From positions 1 to 12,098 of the forward strand of contig CAJUIE010000042.1 in assembly GCA_910586375.1 (NCBI GenBank): DNA of 12,098 nt, written 5' to 3'. The position numbers and the translations under genes are program-made. The DNA is from an uncultured Alistipes sp. Its GTDB lineage: Bacteria; Bacteroidota; Bacteroidia; Bacteroidales; Rikenellaceae. Positions 1 to 7,679 of this stretch are shown here, piece by piece. Within the stretch, counting starts at the first letter, position 1. Each line of letters begins with the position of its first letter. Below the pieces are notes generated by a model. It worked only from the letters and a program-made list of their open reading frames with translations. It ran no database searches and was not told where the DNA came from.

Positions 1-173
1 ACTATGCGCCCTATTTCCTGCTGGACGCGCGCCTGACTTGGGAGAAAGGCTGCTGTCGGCTCTATGTAGACGGCACCAACCTCACAGACACACACTACTG
101 CGACCTGGGCGGTATCCCTCTGCCGGGGACTTGGGTCACGGCGGGTGCAGTGTTGACCATCGGCAGGCGATAA
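1..173 (+). CDS. TonB-dependent outer-membrane receptor, C-terminal end only
   Basis: This is the 3' end of a gene that begins before the window. The frame starting at base 3 reads 56 codons to a TAA at 171-173. The tail shows the usual last strands of a TonB-dependent receptor beta-barrel: an LDARLTW strand, then LYVDGTNLTDTHY (equivalent to the common 'NLfd.eY' element), then a GGIPLPGTWVTAGAVLTI strand like the family's 'PGR.v.aGl.l.f' ending. Such receptors take up large or scarce ligands, such as siderophores, cobalamin or glycans, across the outer membrane using TonB energy. The plug domain and most of the barrel are outside the window, so the ligand cannot be judged, and a SusC-type or a siderophore-type receptor are equally open. 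It is probably not part of the hut operon, because a strong terminator and a gene relic lie between them. Confidence 0.72.
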   Translation, partial: YAPYFLLDARLTWEKGCCRLYVDGTNLTDTHYCDLGGIPLPGTWVTAGAVLTIGRR

Positions 174-199
174 GCCCCCGCTTTCCGGCTGCATCTTCC

Positions 200-233
200 G
201 GCCCGACGCTTTGAAGCGTCGGGCCTTCTTTTT
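200..233 (+). terminator. Intrinsic terminator of the receptor gene
   Basis: An 11-bp perfect stem (200-210 pairing with 215-225) carries a TTGA tetraloop and is followed by the T-rich tract CTTCTTTTT (225-233). It lies 26 bases after the receptor stop codon and fits a Rho-independent terminator read on the plus strand. Confidence 0.9.
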
Positions 234-242
234 ATCGAAAAA

Positions 243-437
243 ACCGCTTCGGGTTACCGCACCAGCAGTTCCGGCGGCCTGAACCATGTGGGCACGAGCG
301 GTTTCGCCTGGAGCAGCTCGCCTCACTCGGCGTCGAACATATACGGAGCGAACTTGGCCGTTGACAGCTCCTACATGTACCCTGAAGGCAACTACGTCCG
401 TGCGTACGCTTTCCCCGTTCGCTGCAAACAAGAATAA
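243..437 (+). pseudogene. Relic of a FISUMP-domain protein (C-terminal fragment)
   Basis: The frame 243-437 encodes about 64 residues that match the closing part of the FISUMP domain (Fib_succ_major, a lipoprotein and surface-protein domain common in Bacteroidota). The features are a GYR turn, a Gly/Ser stretch, GTSGFAWSSSPHS (the family's 'G.YWSSSp' core), and the ending AYAFPVRCKQE followed by TAA at 435-437 (the family's 'yGf.VRCv.e'). There is no ATG in this frame between the receptor stop at 171 and the match, and the match begins right after the T-tract of the receptor terminator. The rest of the domain and any signal peptide are therefore missing. The simplest reading is a gene remnant left by deletion or recombination next to the terminator. 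Full FISUMP proteins run to several hundred residues. The function of the domain is not established. Confidence 0.72.
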
Positions 438-443
438 CGAGCC

Positions 444-479
444 AGAGCCAGCGGAGCAAGACACAAAGTGTCGAGCTCT
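444..479 (+). other. Weak inverted repeat after the FISUMP relic
   Basis: GACAC-AAA-GTGTC (460-472) forms a 5-bp hairpin. It is flanked by a second 5-bp complement, AGAGC (444-448) with GCTCT (475-479), leaving an asymmetric internal loop. No T-tract follows. It may be the decayed terminator of the lost FISUMP gene or have no role. Confidence 0.25.
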
Positions 480-544
480 TAACCATTGCGAATACGCAAA
501 ACAGATTCTTCGACGCCAGCATCGGAAATATGCGAAAAAAATAT

Positions 545-552
545 TATATTTG
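545..552 (+). promoter_or_regulatory. Candidate -7 promoter box of the hut operon
   Basis: TATATTTG fits the Bacteroidota -7 consensus TAnnTTTG exactly. It lies 31 bases before the ATG of the first hut gene, in a locally AT-rich stretch (530-580) that contrasts with the GC-rich surroundings. No clear TTG of the -33 element is found 19-21 bases upstream, so the match is half of the bipartite promoter. The predicted transcription start is around 558-560, giving a short leader. No operator for a hut repressor is recognised. Confidence 0.55.
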
Positions 553-583
553 AAACATTGGAAAAAACATCACTCACTATAAC

Positions 584-2281
584 ATGAATCCTCGAATCAT
601 CGAATGTGTCCCCAACTTCAGCGAGGGACGCGACCAGGAGGTCATCGCACGCATCGCCGCAGCTATCGAACGGGTGGAAGGCGTCGATCTGCTGAACGTA
701 GACCCCGGCCAGGCAACCAACCGCACCGTCATGACTTTCGTCGGCAGCCCCGAAGCGGTCGTCGAAGCGGCTTTTCAAGGGGTGAAGTGCGCCGCCGAAC
801 AGATCGACATGCGCAAACACAAGGGCACGCACCCCCGCATGGGTGCCACCGACGTGCTGCCATTGATCCCCATATCGGGCATTACGCTGGAGGAGTGCGC
901 CGCCTTGTCGCGCGACCTGGCCCGCCGCATTGCCCAAGAGTTGCGCATCCCGACCTACTGTTACGAAGCAGCCGCATTCAAACCCGAACGCAAGAACTTA
1001 GCTGTCTGCCGCGCAGGAGAGTACGAGGCGTTGCCCGAGAAACTCGCGGATTCCGACAAGGCGCCCGACTTCGGCGCCCGCCCCTACGATGAAGAGATCG
1101 CCCGCACGGGAGCCACGACCGTCGGGGCCCGCGACTTTCTGATCGCCGTCAACTTCAACCTCAATACCACCTCCACCCGGCGTGCCAACGCCATTGCGTT
1201 CGACGTCCGCGAGAAAGGACGCCCCGTCCGCGAAGGCGATCCCATCGTCGGCAAAATCGTCAAGGATGCCGGGGGCAATCCGGTCATGCAGCCCGGCACG
1301 CTGAAAGCAACCAAAGCCATAGGCTGGTTCATCGAAGAGTACGGCATCGCTCAGGTCTCGATGAATATCACCGACATAGCCATGACACCCCTGCATGTGG
1401 CTTTCGACGAGGTATGCCGCAAGGCTGACGCCCGCGGGGTGCGCGTCACGGGCACCGAAATCGTCGGTCTGGTGCCCAAACGGGCACTGATCGAAGCCGG
1501 AAAATATTTCCTGCGCAAGCAGCACCGATCGACGGGCATTGCGGAAAAGGAGATTATACGCATAGCCGTCAAGTCGATGGGGCTGGACGATCTGAAACCC
1601 TTCATACCCGAAGAGAAGGTGATCGAATATCTGCTTCAGGCAAAGGTTGAGAAGAAACGACTTATCGACATGTCTTGCAAAGATTTTACTATCGAAACAG
1701 CGAGCGAATCACCGGCCCCGGGCGGCGGCTCGATTGCGGCCTGCATGGGCGCCTTAGGCGCAGCGCTCGGAACGATGGTTGCCAACCTCTCGGCCCACAA
1801 AGCCGGGTGGGACGAAAGATGGGAAGAGTTTTCCAACCGTGCCGAGCAAGGACAAAGCCTGCTGGAGGAGTTGCTGCATCTGGTCGATGAGGACACCGCG
1901 GCATTCAACCGCATCATGGAGGTCTTCGCCATGCCCAAGTCCACCGACGAGGAGAAAGCAGCCCGGAGCGAAGCCCTTGAAGCCGCCACACTCTACGCCA
2001 CACAAGTGCCGCTGCGCACGATGAAGACTGCAGCGCAAGTCTTCGACCTGGTGGAGGCAATGGCCGCCGAAGGGAATCCCAATTCGGTCTCCGATGCGGG
2101 AGTAGGTGCCCTGGCTGCCCGAAGTGCCGTACTGGGGGCATGTCTCAACGTGAAGATCAACGCCGCAGGACTGAAAAACCGCACCACGGCAGAAGCCTTG
2201 ATTGCCGAAGCCGAAACATTGGCCACCGAAGCCTCACGCCGCGAGAAAGAGGTACTGGCCCTTGTCGAATCGAAAATATAA
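584..2281 (+). CDS. ftcD: Bifunctional glutamate formimidoyltransferase / formimidotetrahydrofolate cyclodeaminase
   Basis: This 565-residue protein carries out the last steps of histidine breakdown. The N-terminal domain transfers the formimino group of formiminoglutamate to tetrahydrofolate, releasing glutamate. The C-terminal domain then releases ammonia to give 5,10-methenyl-THF. It begins MNPRIIECVPNFSEGRD, the typical transferase start, and carries HKGTHPRMGATDV at residues 79-91; His83 corresponds to the catalytic His82 of mammalian FTCD. A linker near residues 325-362 leads to the cyclodeaminase domain, which starts around Met363 with SPAPGGGSIAACMGALGAAL near residue 375-395 and runs about 200 residues, the normal size of a stand-alone FchA. 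The domain order and total length match animal FTCD (541 residues). It is the first gene of the operon, 4 bases before hutU, and replaces HutG-type hydrolases in this pathway. It is predicted to be cytoplasmic. Confidence 0.96.
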   Translation: MNPRIIECVPNFSEGRDQEVIARIAAAIERVEGVDLLNVDPGQATNRTVMTFVGSPEAVVEAAFQGVKCAAEQIDMRKHKGTHPRMGATDVLPLIPISGITLEECAALSRDLARRIAQELRIPTYCYEAAAFKPERKNLAVCRAGEYEALPEKLADSDKAPDFGARPYDEEIARTGATTVGARDFLIAVNFNLNTTSTRRANAIAFDVREKGRPVREGDPIVGKIVKDAGGNPVMQPGTLKATKAIGWFIEEYGIAQVSMNITDIAMTPLHVAFDEVCRKADARGVRVTGTEIVGLVPKRALIEAGKYFLRKQHRSTGIAEKEIIRIAVKSMGLDDLKPFIPEEKVIEYLLQAKVEKKRLIDMSCKDFTIETASESPAPGGGSIAACMGALGAALGTMVANLSAHKAGWDERWEEFSNRAEQGQSLLEELLHLVDEDTAAFNRIMEVFAMPKSTDEEKAARSEALEAATLYATQVPLRTMKTAAQVFDLVEAMAAEGNPNSVSDAGVGALAARSAVLGACLNVKINAAGLKNRTTAEALIAEAETLATEASRREKEVLALVESKI

Positions 2282-2285
2282 AAAC

Positions 2286-4301
2286 ATGACGTTGCAAGAG
2301 TTTCAGACCGATATTCGCGCGGGTATCCCCGACAAGCTGCCCGCAGCAAAACCCTACGACACGAAAATCAGCCACGCACCGCGCCGCAAGATGATCCTCT
2401 CGTCCGATGAGCAGGTGCTGGCCCTGAAAAACGCCCTGCGTTACTTCCCCGCAAAGCACCACGCCGTGCTGGCCAAAGAGTTTGCGGAGGAGCTGCGCCA
2501 ATACGGCCGCATCTACATGTACAGGCTGCGGCCCGACTACGCGATGTATGCCCGCCCCATTGACGAGTATCCCGCGCAGTGCCGGCAGGCAGCGGCCATC
2601 ATGATGATGATTCAGAACAACTTAGATCCAGCCGTGGCGCAACATCCCCACGAACTGATCACATACGGCGGTAACGGCGCCGTGTTCCAGAACTGGGCGC
2701 AGTATCGGCTGACGATGAAATACTTATCGGAAATGACCGAAGAGCAAACGCTCGTGATGTATTCGGGCCATCCTCTGGGGCTCTTCCCCGCGCACCCCGA
2801 TGCTCCGCGTGTGGTGGTGACCAACGGCATGGTCATTCCCAACTACTCGAAACCCGACGACTGGGAGCGCATGAACGCTCTGGGGGTGTCGCAATACGGG
2901 CAGATGACCGCCGGATCGTACATGTACATCGGTCCTCAAGGCATTGTCCACGGCACAACGATCACAGTGCTTAACGCCGCCCGCAAACGTTTCACCGCCG
3001 GGCGCAAGGATACACGCGGCATGTTGTTTGTCTCGTCGGGCCTGGGTGGCATGTCGGGCGCTCAACCCAAAGCGGGCAATATCTCGGGCATAGTCTCGGT
3101 AATCGCCGAAATAAACCCTAAAGCAGCCGTAAAACGCTATGAACAAGGGTGGGTGGACGAGTTATATCAGGAATTGGATGAATTAATACCTCGTATCAGG
3201 CAGGCAATCAAAAAGAAAGAGGTCGTATCGATGGCCTACGTGGGCAACGTGGTCGACCTTTGGGAGCGGCTCGCGGACGAGGAGATCGCCGTTGATCTGG
3301 GTTCGGATCAGACGTCGTTGCACAACCCCTGGGCCGGCGGCTATTATCCGGTAGGGCTGAGCTTTGAAGCCTCGAACAAAATGATGGCCGAGGAACCCGC
3401 CCGTTTCCGCGAATGCGTACAGGAGTCACTGCGCCGCCAGGCCGATGCCATCAACCGACTGACGGCACGCGGCATGTATTTTTTCGACTACGGCAACGCC
3501 TTTCTGCTGGAGGCTTCGCGCGCCGGAGCTACAGTGGTGAGCAAGGGCGGGGGATTCCGCTACCCGTCCTACGTGCAGGACATCATGGGGCCCATGTTCT
3601 TCGACTACGGATTCGGTCCGTTCCGCTGGGTCTGCACGTCGGGCAAACCCGAAGATCTGGAACTCACGGACCGTCTCGCCGCCGAGGTGCTGAAAGAACT
3701 CCGCGCAACGGCTCCTGAAGCTATCCGGGGGCAGCTCGATGACAACATCCATTGGATCCGCGAAGCTGGCCGCAACCGCCTCGTCGTTGGTTCACAGGCC
3801 CGCATCCTCTACGCCGACTGCGAAGGTCGCACCCGGATCGCACAAGCATTCAACCGCGCCATCGCCGAGGGGCGCATCTCTGCACCCGTCGTACTGGGAC
3901 GCGACCACCACGATGTGTCGGGCACCGATTCGCCCTACCGCGAGACGTCGAACATCTACGACGGTTCGGCATACACGGCCGACATGGCTGTGCAGAACGT
4001 CATCGGCGACGCATTCCGCGGTGCCACATGGGTCTCGATCCACAACGGAGGCGGAGTAGGCTGGGGGGAGGTCATCAACGGCGGCTTCGGCATGCTAATA
4101 GACGGAACGGAGGAGTCTGACCGCCGCATCCGCGACATGCTCTTCTGGGACGTCAACAATGGAATAGCCCGCCGAAGCTGGGCCCGCAACGAAGGTGCTA
4201 CGGCGGCCATCCGCCGCCAAATGGAGCGCACGCCCGGACTGCGGGTCACACTGCCCGAAGAGGCTGACGAAAATCTGGTCCGCAACGCTTTGAAAGAATA
4301 A
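2286..4301 (+). CDS. hutU: Urocanate hydratase (long form)
   Basis: HutU adds water to urocanate to give 4-imidazolone-5-propionate, using a tightly bound NAD+ as electrophile. The protein is 671 residues, longer than the roughly 555 of the Pseudomonas/Bacillus enzyme and close to animal urocanase (about 676). Diagnostic segments are ITYGGNGAVFQNWAQY (125-140), VSSGLGGMSGAQPKAGN (249-265, dinucleotide binding), FDYGFGPFRWVCTSG (from 439; the long-form equivalent of the family signature, with Cys450) and GRDHHDVSGTDSPYRET (from 538), followed by a Gly-rich SIHNGGGVGWGEVINGGFG. The ATG at 2286, 4 bases after the ftcD stop, is preferred. An in-frame ATG at 2202 would add 28 residues without family similarity and lie inside ftcD. 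Second gene of the hut operon; 3 bases separate it from hutH. Predicted cytoplasmic. Confidence 0.96.
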   Translation: MTLQEFQTDIRAGIPDKLPAAKPYDTKISHAPRRKMILSSDEQVLALKNALRYFPAKHHAVLAKEFAEELRQYGRIYMYRLRPDYAMYARPIDEYPAQCRQAAAIMMMIQNNLDPAVAQHPHELITYGGNGAVFQNWAQYRLTMKYLSEMTEEQTLVMYSGHPLGLFPAHPDAPRVVVTNGMVIPNYSKPDDWERMNALGVSQYGQMTAGSYMYIGPQGIVHGTTITVLNAARKRFTAGRKDTRGMLFVSSGLGGMSGAQPKAGNISGIVSVIAEINPKAAVKRYEQGWVDELYQELDELIPRIRQAIKKKEVVSMAYVGNVVDLWERLADEEIAVDLGSDQTSLHNPWAGGYYPVGLSFEASNKMMAEEPARFRECVQESLRRQADAINRLTARGMYFFDYGNAFLLEASRAGATVVSKGGGFRYPSYVQDIMGPMFFDYGFGPFRWVCTSGKPEDLELTDRLAAEVLKELRATAPEAIRGQLDDNIHWIREAGRNRLVVGSQARILYADCEGRTRIAQAFNRAIAEGRISAPVVLGRDHHDVSGTDSPYRETSNIYDGSAYTADMAVQNVIGDAFRGATWVSIHNGGGVGWGEVINGGFGMLIDGTEESDRRIRDMLFWDVNNGIARRSWARNEGATAAIRRQMERTPGLRVTLPEEADENLVRNALKE

Positions 4302-4304
4302 AAT

Positions 4305-5795
4305 ATGGAACGTCATCTTATCTCCGCAGAACATCTGTCGATAACCCGCGTGCGTGAAATTCTCACAAAGCGCCTGCCACTGGCTCTGTCCGACGACGCC
4401 CGCAAACGGATTGTCCGCTGCCGCGAGTACCTCGACCGCAAGATGGAGAATCCCGAGCGGCCGGTCTACGGCATTACGACGGGATTCGGAGCGCTCTGCA
4501 ACATCGCAATAGGGCACAACGACCTGGCTGCCCTGCAAAAGAACCTCGTCATGTCGCACGCCTGTGGTGTGGGCGAGCGGGTGCCCGCAGAGATAGTACG
4601 GTTGATCCTGCTGCTGAAAATACAATCGCTCTCCTACGGACATTCGGGCGTGCAACTCGCTACGGTCGAGCGGCTTATCGACTTCTTCAACAACGACGTA
4701 CTGCCCGTCATCTATCAGCAGGGATCGCTCGGAGCCTCTGGCGACCTGGCGCCCCTGGCACACATGAGCCTGCCGCTCCTGGGACTCGGCGAAGTAGAAC
4801 ACGAAGGTCGGATACGCCCGGCAGCAGAGGTGCTCTCCGAAATGGGGTGGCAGCCCATCGAGCTACAGTCGAAAGAGGGGCTGGCGCTCCTGAACGGCAC
4901 GCAGTTCATGGCAGCCTACGGCGTGTGGTCGGTCATCGAGGCTCGCAAACTCGGTGAGTGGGCCGACACAATCGGTGCTCTCTCACTCGACGCATTCGAC
5001 GGCCGCATCGAGCCGTTCTGCGAAGAAGTGCACGCCGTGCGTCCCCACAAGGGACAGACCGACACGGCCCGCAACATCCGCCGGCTGCTGGAGGGCAGCG
5101 AAATGATTGCCCGCGACAAACAACACGTGCAGGACCCTTACTCGTTTCGCTGCATCCCCCAAGTGCATGGCGCATCGAAAGATACGACGGACTATGCAGA
5201 GCGTGTGCTTACCACTGAAATCAACGCAGCGACCGATAATCCTACCGTCTTTCCGGACGAAGACATGGTAGTCTCGGCCGGCAACTTCCACGGACAGCCC
5301 ATCGCCTTAGTCATGGATTTTCTGGCAATTGCTGTGGCCGAGCTGGCAAACATCTCGGAGCGGCGCATCTACAAATTGATCTCGGGAATGCGCGGACTGC
5401 CCGATTTTCTGGTGGCTAAACCTGGACTGAACAGCGGATTTATGATCCCGCAATACACCGCAGCATCGATCGTCAGCCAGTCGAAAGGACTTTGTATGCC
5501 CGCCTCGGTCGACTCGATACCCTCCTCGCAAGGGCAGGAGGACCACGTGAGCATGGGCTCCAACGCTGCGACGAAGCTCCGACGGGTGGTCGAAAACACA
5601 CGTCGCGTGCTGGCTATCGAGCTCCTCAATGCCGCACAGGCACTGGAGTTCCGGCGGCCACAGCGCACGTCGCCCCTGCTGGAAGAGCTGTTGGCCAAAT
5701 ATCGCTGCCGGGTCCCCTTCATCGGGGATGACACGGTGATGTATCCCCATATCGAAGCCTCGGTAGAATTTCTGCGTCATGAAACTGCTTGTTAA
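4305..5795 (+). CDS. hutH: Histidine ammonia-lyase
   Basis: HutH removes ammonia from L-histidine to form urocanate, the first committed step of the pathway. The 496-residue length is normal for the family. The MIO prosthetic group forms from the Ala144-Ser145-Gly146 triad within GSLGASGDLAPLAHMSLPLL. Other conserved parts are YGITTGFGALCN (55-66, with the active-site Tyr55), LLNGTQFMAAYG, QDPYSFRCIPQVHGA and a C-terminal SSQGQEDHVSMG. All expected catalytic elements are intact. The ATG lies 3 bases after the hutU stop. Its own 3' end overlaps the start of hutI by 17 bases, so translation of the two is probably coupled. The protein acts as a cytoplasmic tetramer in known relatives. Phenylalanine or tyrosine ammonia-lyase specificity is unlikely given the hut context. 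Confidence 0.97.
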   Translation: MERHLISAEHLSITRVREILTKRLPLALSDDARKRIVRCREYLDRKMENPERPVYGITTGFGALCNIAIGHNDLAALQKNLVMSHACGVGERVPAEIVRLILLLKIQSLSYGHSGVQLATVERLIDFFNNDVLPVIYQQGSLGASGDLAPLAHMSLPLLGLGEVEHEGRIRPAAEVLSEMGWQPIELQSKEGLALLNGTQFMAAYGVWSVIEARKLGEWADTIGALSLDAFDGRIEPFCEEVHAVRPHKGQTDTARNIRRLLEGSEMIARDKQHVQDPYSFRCIPQVHGASKDTTDYAERVLTTEINAATDNPTVFPDEDMVVSAGNFHGQPIALVMDFLAIAVAELANISERRIYKLISGMRGLPDFLVAKPGLNSGFMIPQYTAASIVSQSKGLCMPASVDSIPSSQGQEDHVSMGSNAATKLRRVVENTRRVLAIELLNAAQALEFRRPQRTSPLLEELLAKYRCRVPFIGDDTVMYPHIEASVEFLRHETAC

Positions 5796-7020
5796 GAACA
5801 TCGGCACGATAGTGGGTATTCAGCCCCCGGGACGGCTGCGCGTATGCGGCCCGGAAATGGGACAGCTGGAGACGCTCGACGACGCATGGCTGCTGGCCGA
5901 TGAGGGGCACATCACCGCATTCGGCCCGATGACCGAATGTCCGCCGGGCGAGGATGCCCGAATCGTCGACGCCGAAGGTGGCATGCTCTTTCCGTCATTC
6001 TGCGACTCCCACACCCACATAGTCTATGCCGGCAGCCGCGAGCAAGAGTTTCTGGACAAGATCAACGGCTTGAGCTACGAAGAGATAGCCCGCCGCGGAG
6101 GAGGCATTCTAAACTCGGCCGACCGCCTGCACGAGACCTCGGAAGAGGAGCTATACCATCAGGCGATGGAGCGTGTGCGCGAAATCACCCGAATGGGCAC
6201 GGGTGCTATAGAGATCAAGAGCGGCTACGGCCTCTCAACGCAGGACGAACTGAAGATGCTGCGTGTAATTGGCCGCATCCGGCAGACAATACCGCTAACC
6301 GTGCGCGCAACCTTTCTGGGGGCCCATACCGTAGCCCGCGACTACATAGGCCGTCAGGCGGAGTATGTCGATCTGGTATGCAACGAAATGCTGCCCGCAG
6401 TGGCCCGCGAGGGGTTGGCCGATTTCGTCGATGTCTTCTGCGACGAAGGATTCTTCACGGTGGAAGAGACCGCCCAAATCATCAAAGCAGGCCACGAATA
6501 TGGCCTCCGAGCCAAAATACACGCCAACGAGCTGGCCGTGTCAGGCGGCGTCGAAGTGGGCGTGGCCCATGGTGCATTGTCGGTCGACCACCTCGAACGC
6601 ATCGGCGCCGCGCAAATCGAAACTCTGCATGGCACAACGACGATGCCGACCCTGCTGCCGGGAGCGGCGTTCTTCCTCGGCATGATCTACCCCCCGGCCC
6701 GCGCAATGATCGACGCAGGATTAGGCATAGCCCTGGCCTCAGACTACAACCCCGGTTCATCGCCCTCGGGAAACATGCGGACGGTGGTGTCGATGGCCTC
6801 GATCTGCATGAAGATGACCCCGGCCGAAGCGCTCAATGCCGCGACACTCAACAGCGCCTACGCAATGGGGATAAGTGCTGAACACGGATCGATCACGCAG
6901 GGAAAAGCCGCGAATTTCTTCCTGACGGCACCCATGCCTTCGGTAACCTACTTCATCTACGCCTACCAGACGCCGCTGATCCGACGCATATTCGTCGGGG
7001 GAGAAGAGCTCCCAATCTGA
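5779..7020 (+). CDS. hutI: Imidazolonepropionase
   Basis: HutI hydrolyses 4-imidazolone-5-propionate to N-formimino-L-glutamate, the substrate of the FTCD enzyme at the head of this operon. It is a 413-residue amidohydrolase-superfamily protein. The metal site is complete: His78 and His80 in FPSFCDSHTHIVYAG, His248 in KIHANELAVSGGVE, and Asp322 in ALASDYNPGSSPSGN. This spacing closely follows the zinc ligands known from Bacillus HutI. Further family motifs are IEIKSGYGL (144-152), FLGAHTVARDY (179-189) and AHGALSVDHLERI (263-275). The start ATG at 5779 lies inside the last codons of hutH in another frame, and the encoded N terminus (MKLLVKNIGTIVG) is normal for the family, which supports the overlap. 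It is the last gene of the operon. No convincing terminator follows in the 166 bases before the next gene. Confidence 0.97.
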   Translation: MKLLVKNIGTIVGIQPPGRLRVCGPEMGQLETLDDAWLLADEGHITAFGPMTECPPGEDARIVDAEGGMLFPSFCDSHTHIVYAGSREQEFLDKINGLSYEEIARRGGGILNSADRLHETSEEELYHQAMERVREITRMGTGAIEIKSGYGLSTQDELKMLRVIGRIRQTIPLTVRATFLGAHTVARDYIGRQAEYVDLVCNEMLPAVAREGLADFVDVFCDEGFFTVEETAQIIKAGHEYGLRAKIHANELAVSGGVEVGVAHGALSVDHLERIGAAQIETLHGTTTMPTLLPGAAFFLGMIYPPARAMIDAGLGIALASDYNPGSSPSGNMRTVVSMASICMKMTPAEALNAATLNSAYAMGISAEHGSITQGKAANFFLTAPMPSVTYFIYAYQTPLIRRIFVGGEELPI

Positions 7021-7186
7021 AGGTCCCCAGAGCCATACAGACCGTCACGGCAGAGGCTGCGACCGAAAACCGGACATATATGACAAGGTGCCCCGGCAAC
7101 TAAGTACAACTTTTTTTGCAGCGACACGACCGAAGTGGAACAGCTTTTGCTGAAGAGCGAGGTGACATCTTAAAATTTTCAGATCT

Positions 7187-7621
7187 ATGAAAAAATTATT
7201 CTTATCGCTCGTATGTGCCGCCGCAGCCTGGGCTGTGAGTGCAGCGCCCCAGAAAGTGGATTTCGGCAAAATGCCCAAAAATTCGCAGGAATTTGTACAG
7301 AAGTATTTCTCCAACGAGAAGGTTAAGTCGGTAGAGATGGACCGCGAGTCTTCGTGGGACAAATACACGGTCTACTTCAACAGCGGAAACCAGGTATCCT
7401 TCGAGGGCGGCAGCGGCGATTGCTCGCAGATCATCATGAAGGAGGGTGCCGTACCCTCGTCGGCCATGCCCGCCAAGCTCAGAAGCTACACCGGCGCCAA
7501 ATATCCGCGTCTGCACGTGGTGATGTACGAGACGACCGCCGACGGCTACAAGCTCAAGCTGTCGGACAATACGATACTCGACTTCAACAAGAGCGGCGAT
7601 TTCGTAAAGGCTTCGAAATAA
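7187..7621 (+). CDS. Exported PepSY-like (DUF2874-type) protein
   Basis: This 144-residue protein starts with a clear signal peptide: MKK, a hydrophobic core LFLSLVCAAAAWAV, and a likely cut after VSA at residue 19. The mature part has two related halves of about 55-60 residues typical of the Bacteroidota PepSY-like family. Half 1 runs from MPKNSQEFVQKYF through SVEMDRESSWDKYTVYFNSGNQVSFEGG, and half 2 from MPAKLRSYTGAKYP through VMYETTADGYKLKLSDNTILDFNKSGDF. Each half ends in a 'G..i.Fd..G' type strand. The predicted location is the periplasm or cell surface. Proteins of this family are often labelled beta-lactamase-inhibitor-like by fold, but their role is unknown, and no enzymatic residues are visible. 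The upstream 7021-7186 stretch contains only an imperfect promoter-like pair (TTG at 7147-7149, TAAAATTT at 7171-7178), so it may have its own promoter or be read from hut. Confidence 0.85.
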   Translation: MKKLFLSLVCAAAAWAVSAAPQKVDFGKMPKNSQEFVQKYFSNEKVKSVEMDRESSWDKYTVYFNSGNQVSFEGGSGDCSQIIMKEGAVPSSAMPAKLRSYTGAKYPRLHVVMYETTADGYKLKLSDNTILDFNKSGDFVKASK

Positions 7622-7645
7622 GCTCCTCGTTGCCAAAACATGCAG

Positions 7646-7676
7646 CAGGGCGCACATCCCGAGGATGTGCGCCCTG
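7646..7676. terminator. Long hairpin between convergent transcripts
   Basis: A perfect 14-bp stem (7646-7659 with 7663-7676) closes on a 3-base loop. It sits 24 bases after the plus-strand PepSY-like stop and 3 bases after the TAG (7680-7682) that closes the small minus-strand reading frame. The flanking tracts are only mildly T-rich on either strand (TCTCTATTGTT on plus; CATGTTTTGG on minus). A bidirectional terminator is the best explanation, with efficiency uncertain because of the weak U-tracts. Confidence 0.7.
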
Positions 7677-7679
7677 TCT

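Noticed and set aside
479..937. A 152-codon minus-strand frame over the hut promoter and ftcD start
   Set aside because: It is antisense to the certain ftcD start, with no protein features.
2202..2285. Upstream in-frame ATG for hutU
   Set aside because: The added 28 residues lie within ftcD coding sequence and look like a random basic peptide. The ATG at 2286 follows the ftcD stop directly.
4095..4802. A 235-codon minus-strand frame across the hutU/hutH junction
   Set aside because: It is antisense to two certain genes and has no domain features.
5937..6881. A 314-codon plus-strand frame inside hutI
   Set aside because: The product is rich in Arg, Pro and His without order, and hutI in the other frame has a complete metal site.
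7141..7152. CAGC-TTTT-GCTG palindrome between hutI and the PepSY-like gene
   Set aside because: The stem is only four base pairs and no T-tract follows, so it is not convincing as a hut terminator or an operator.
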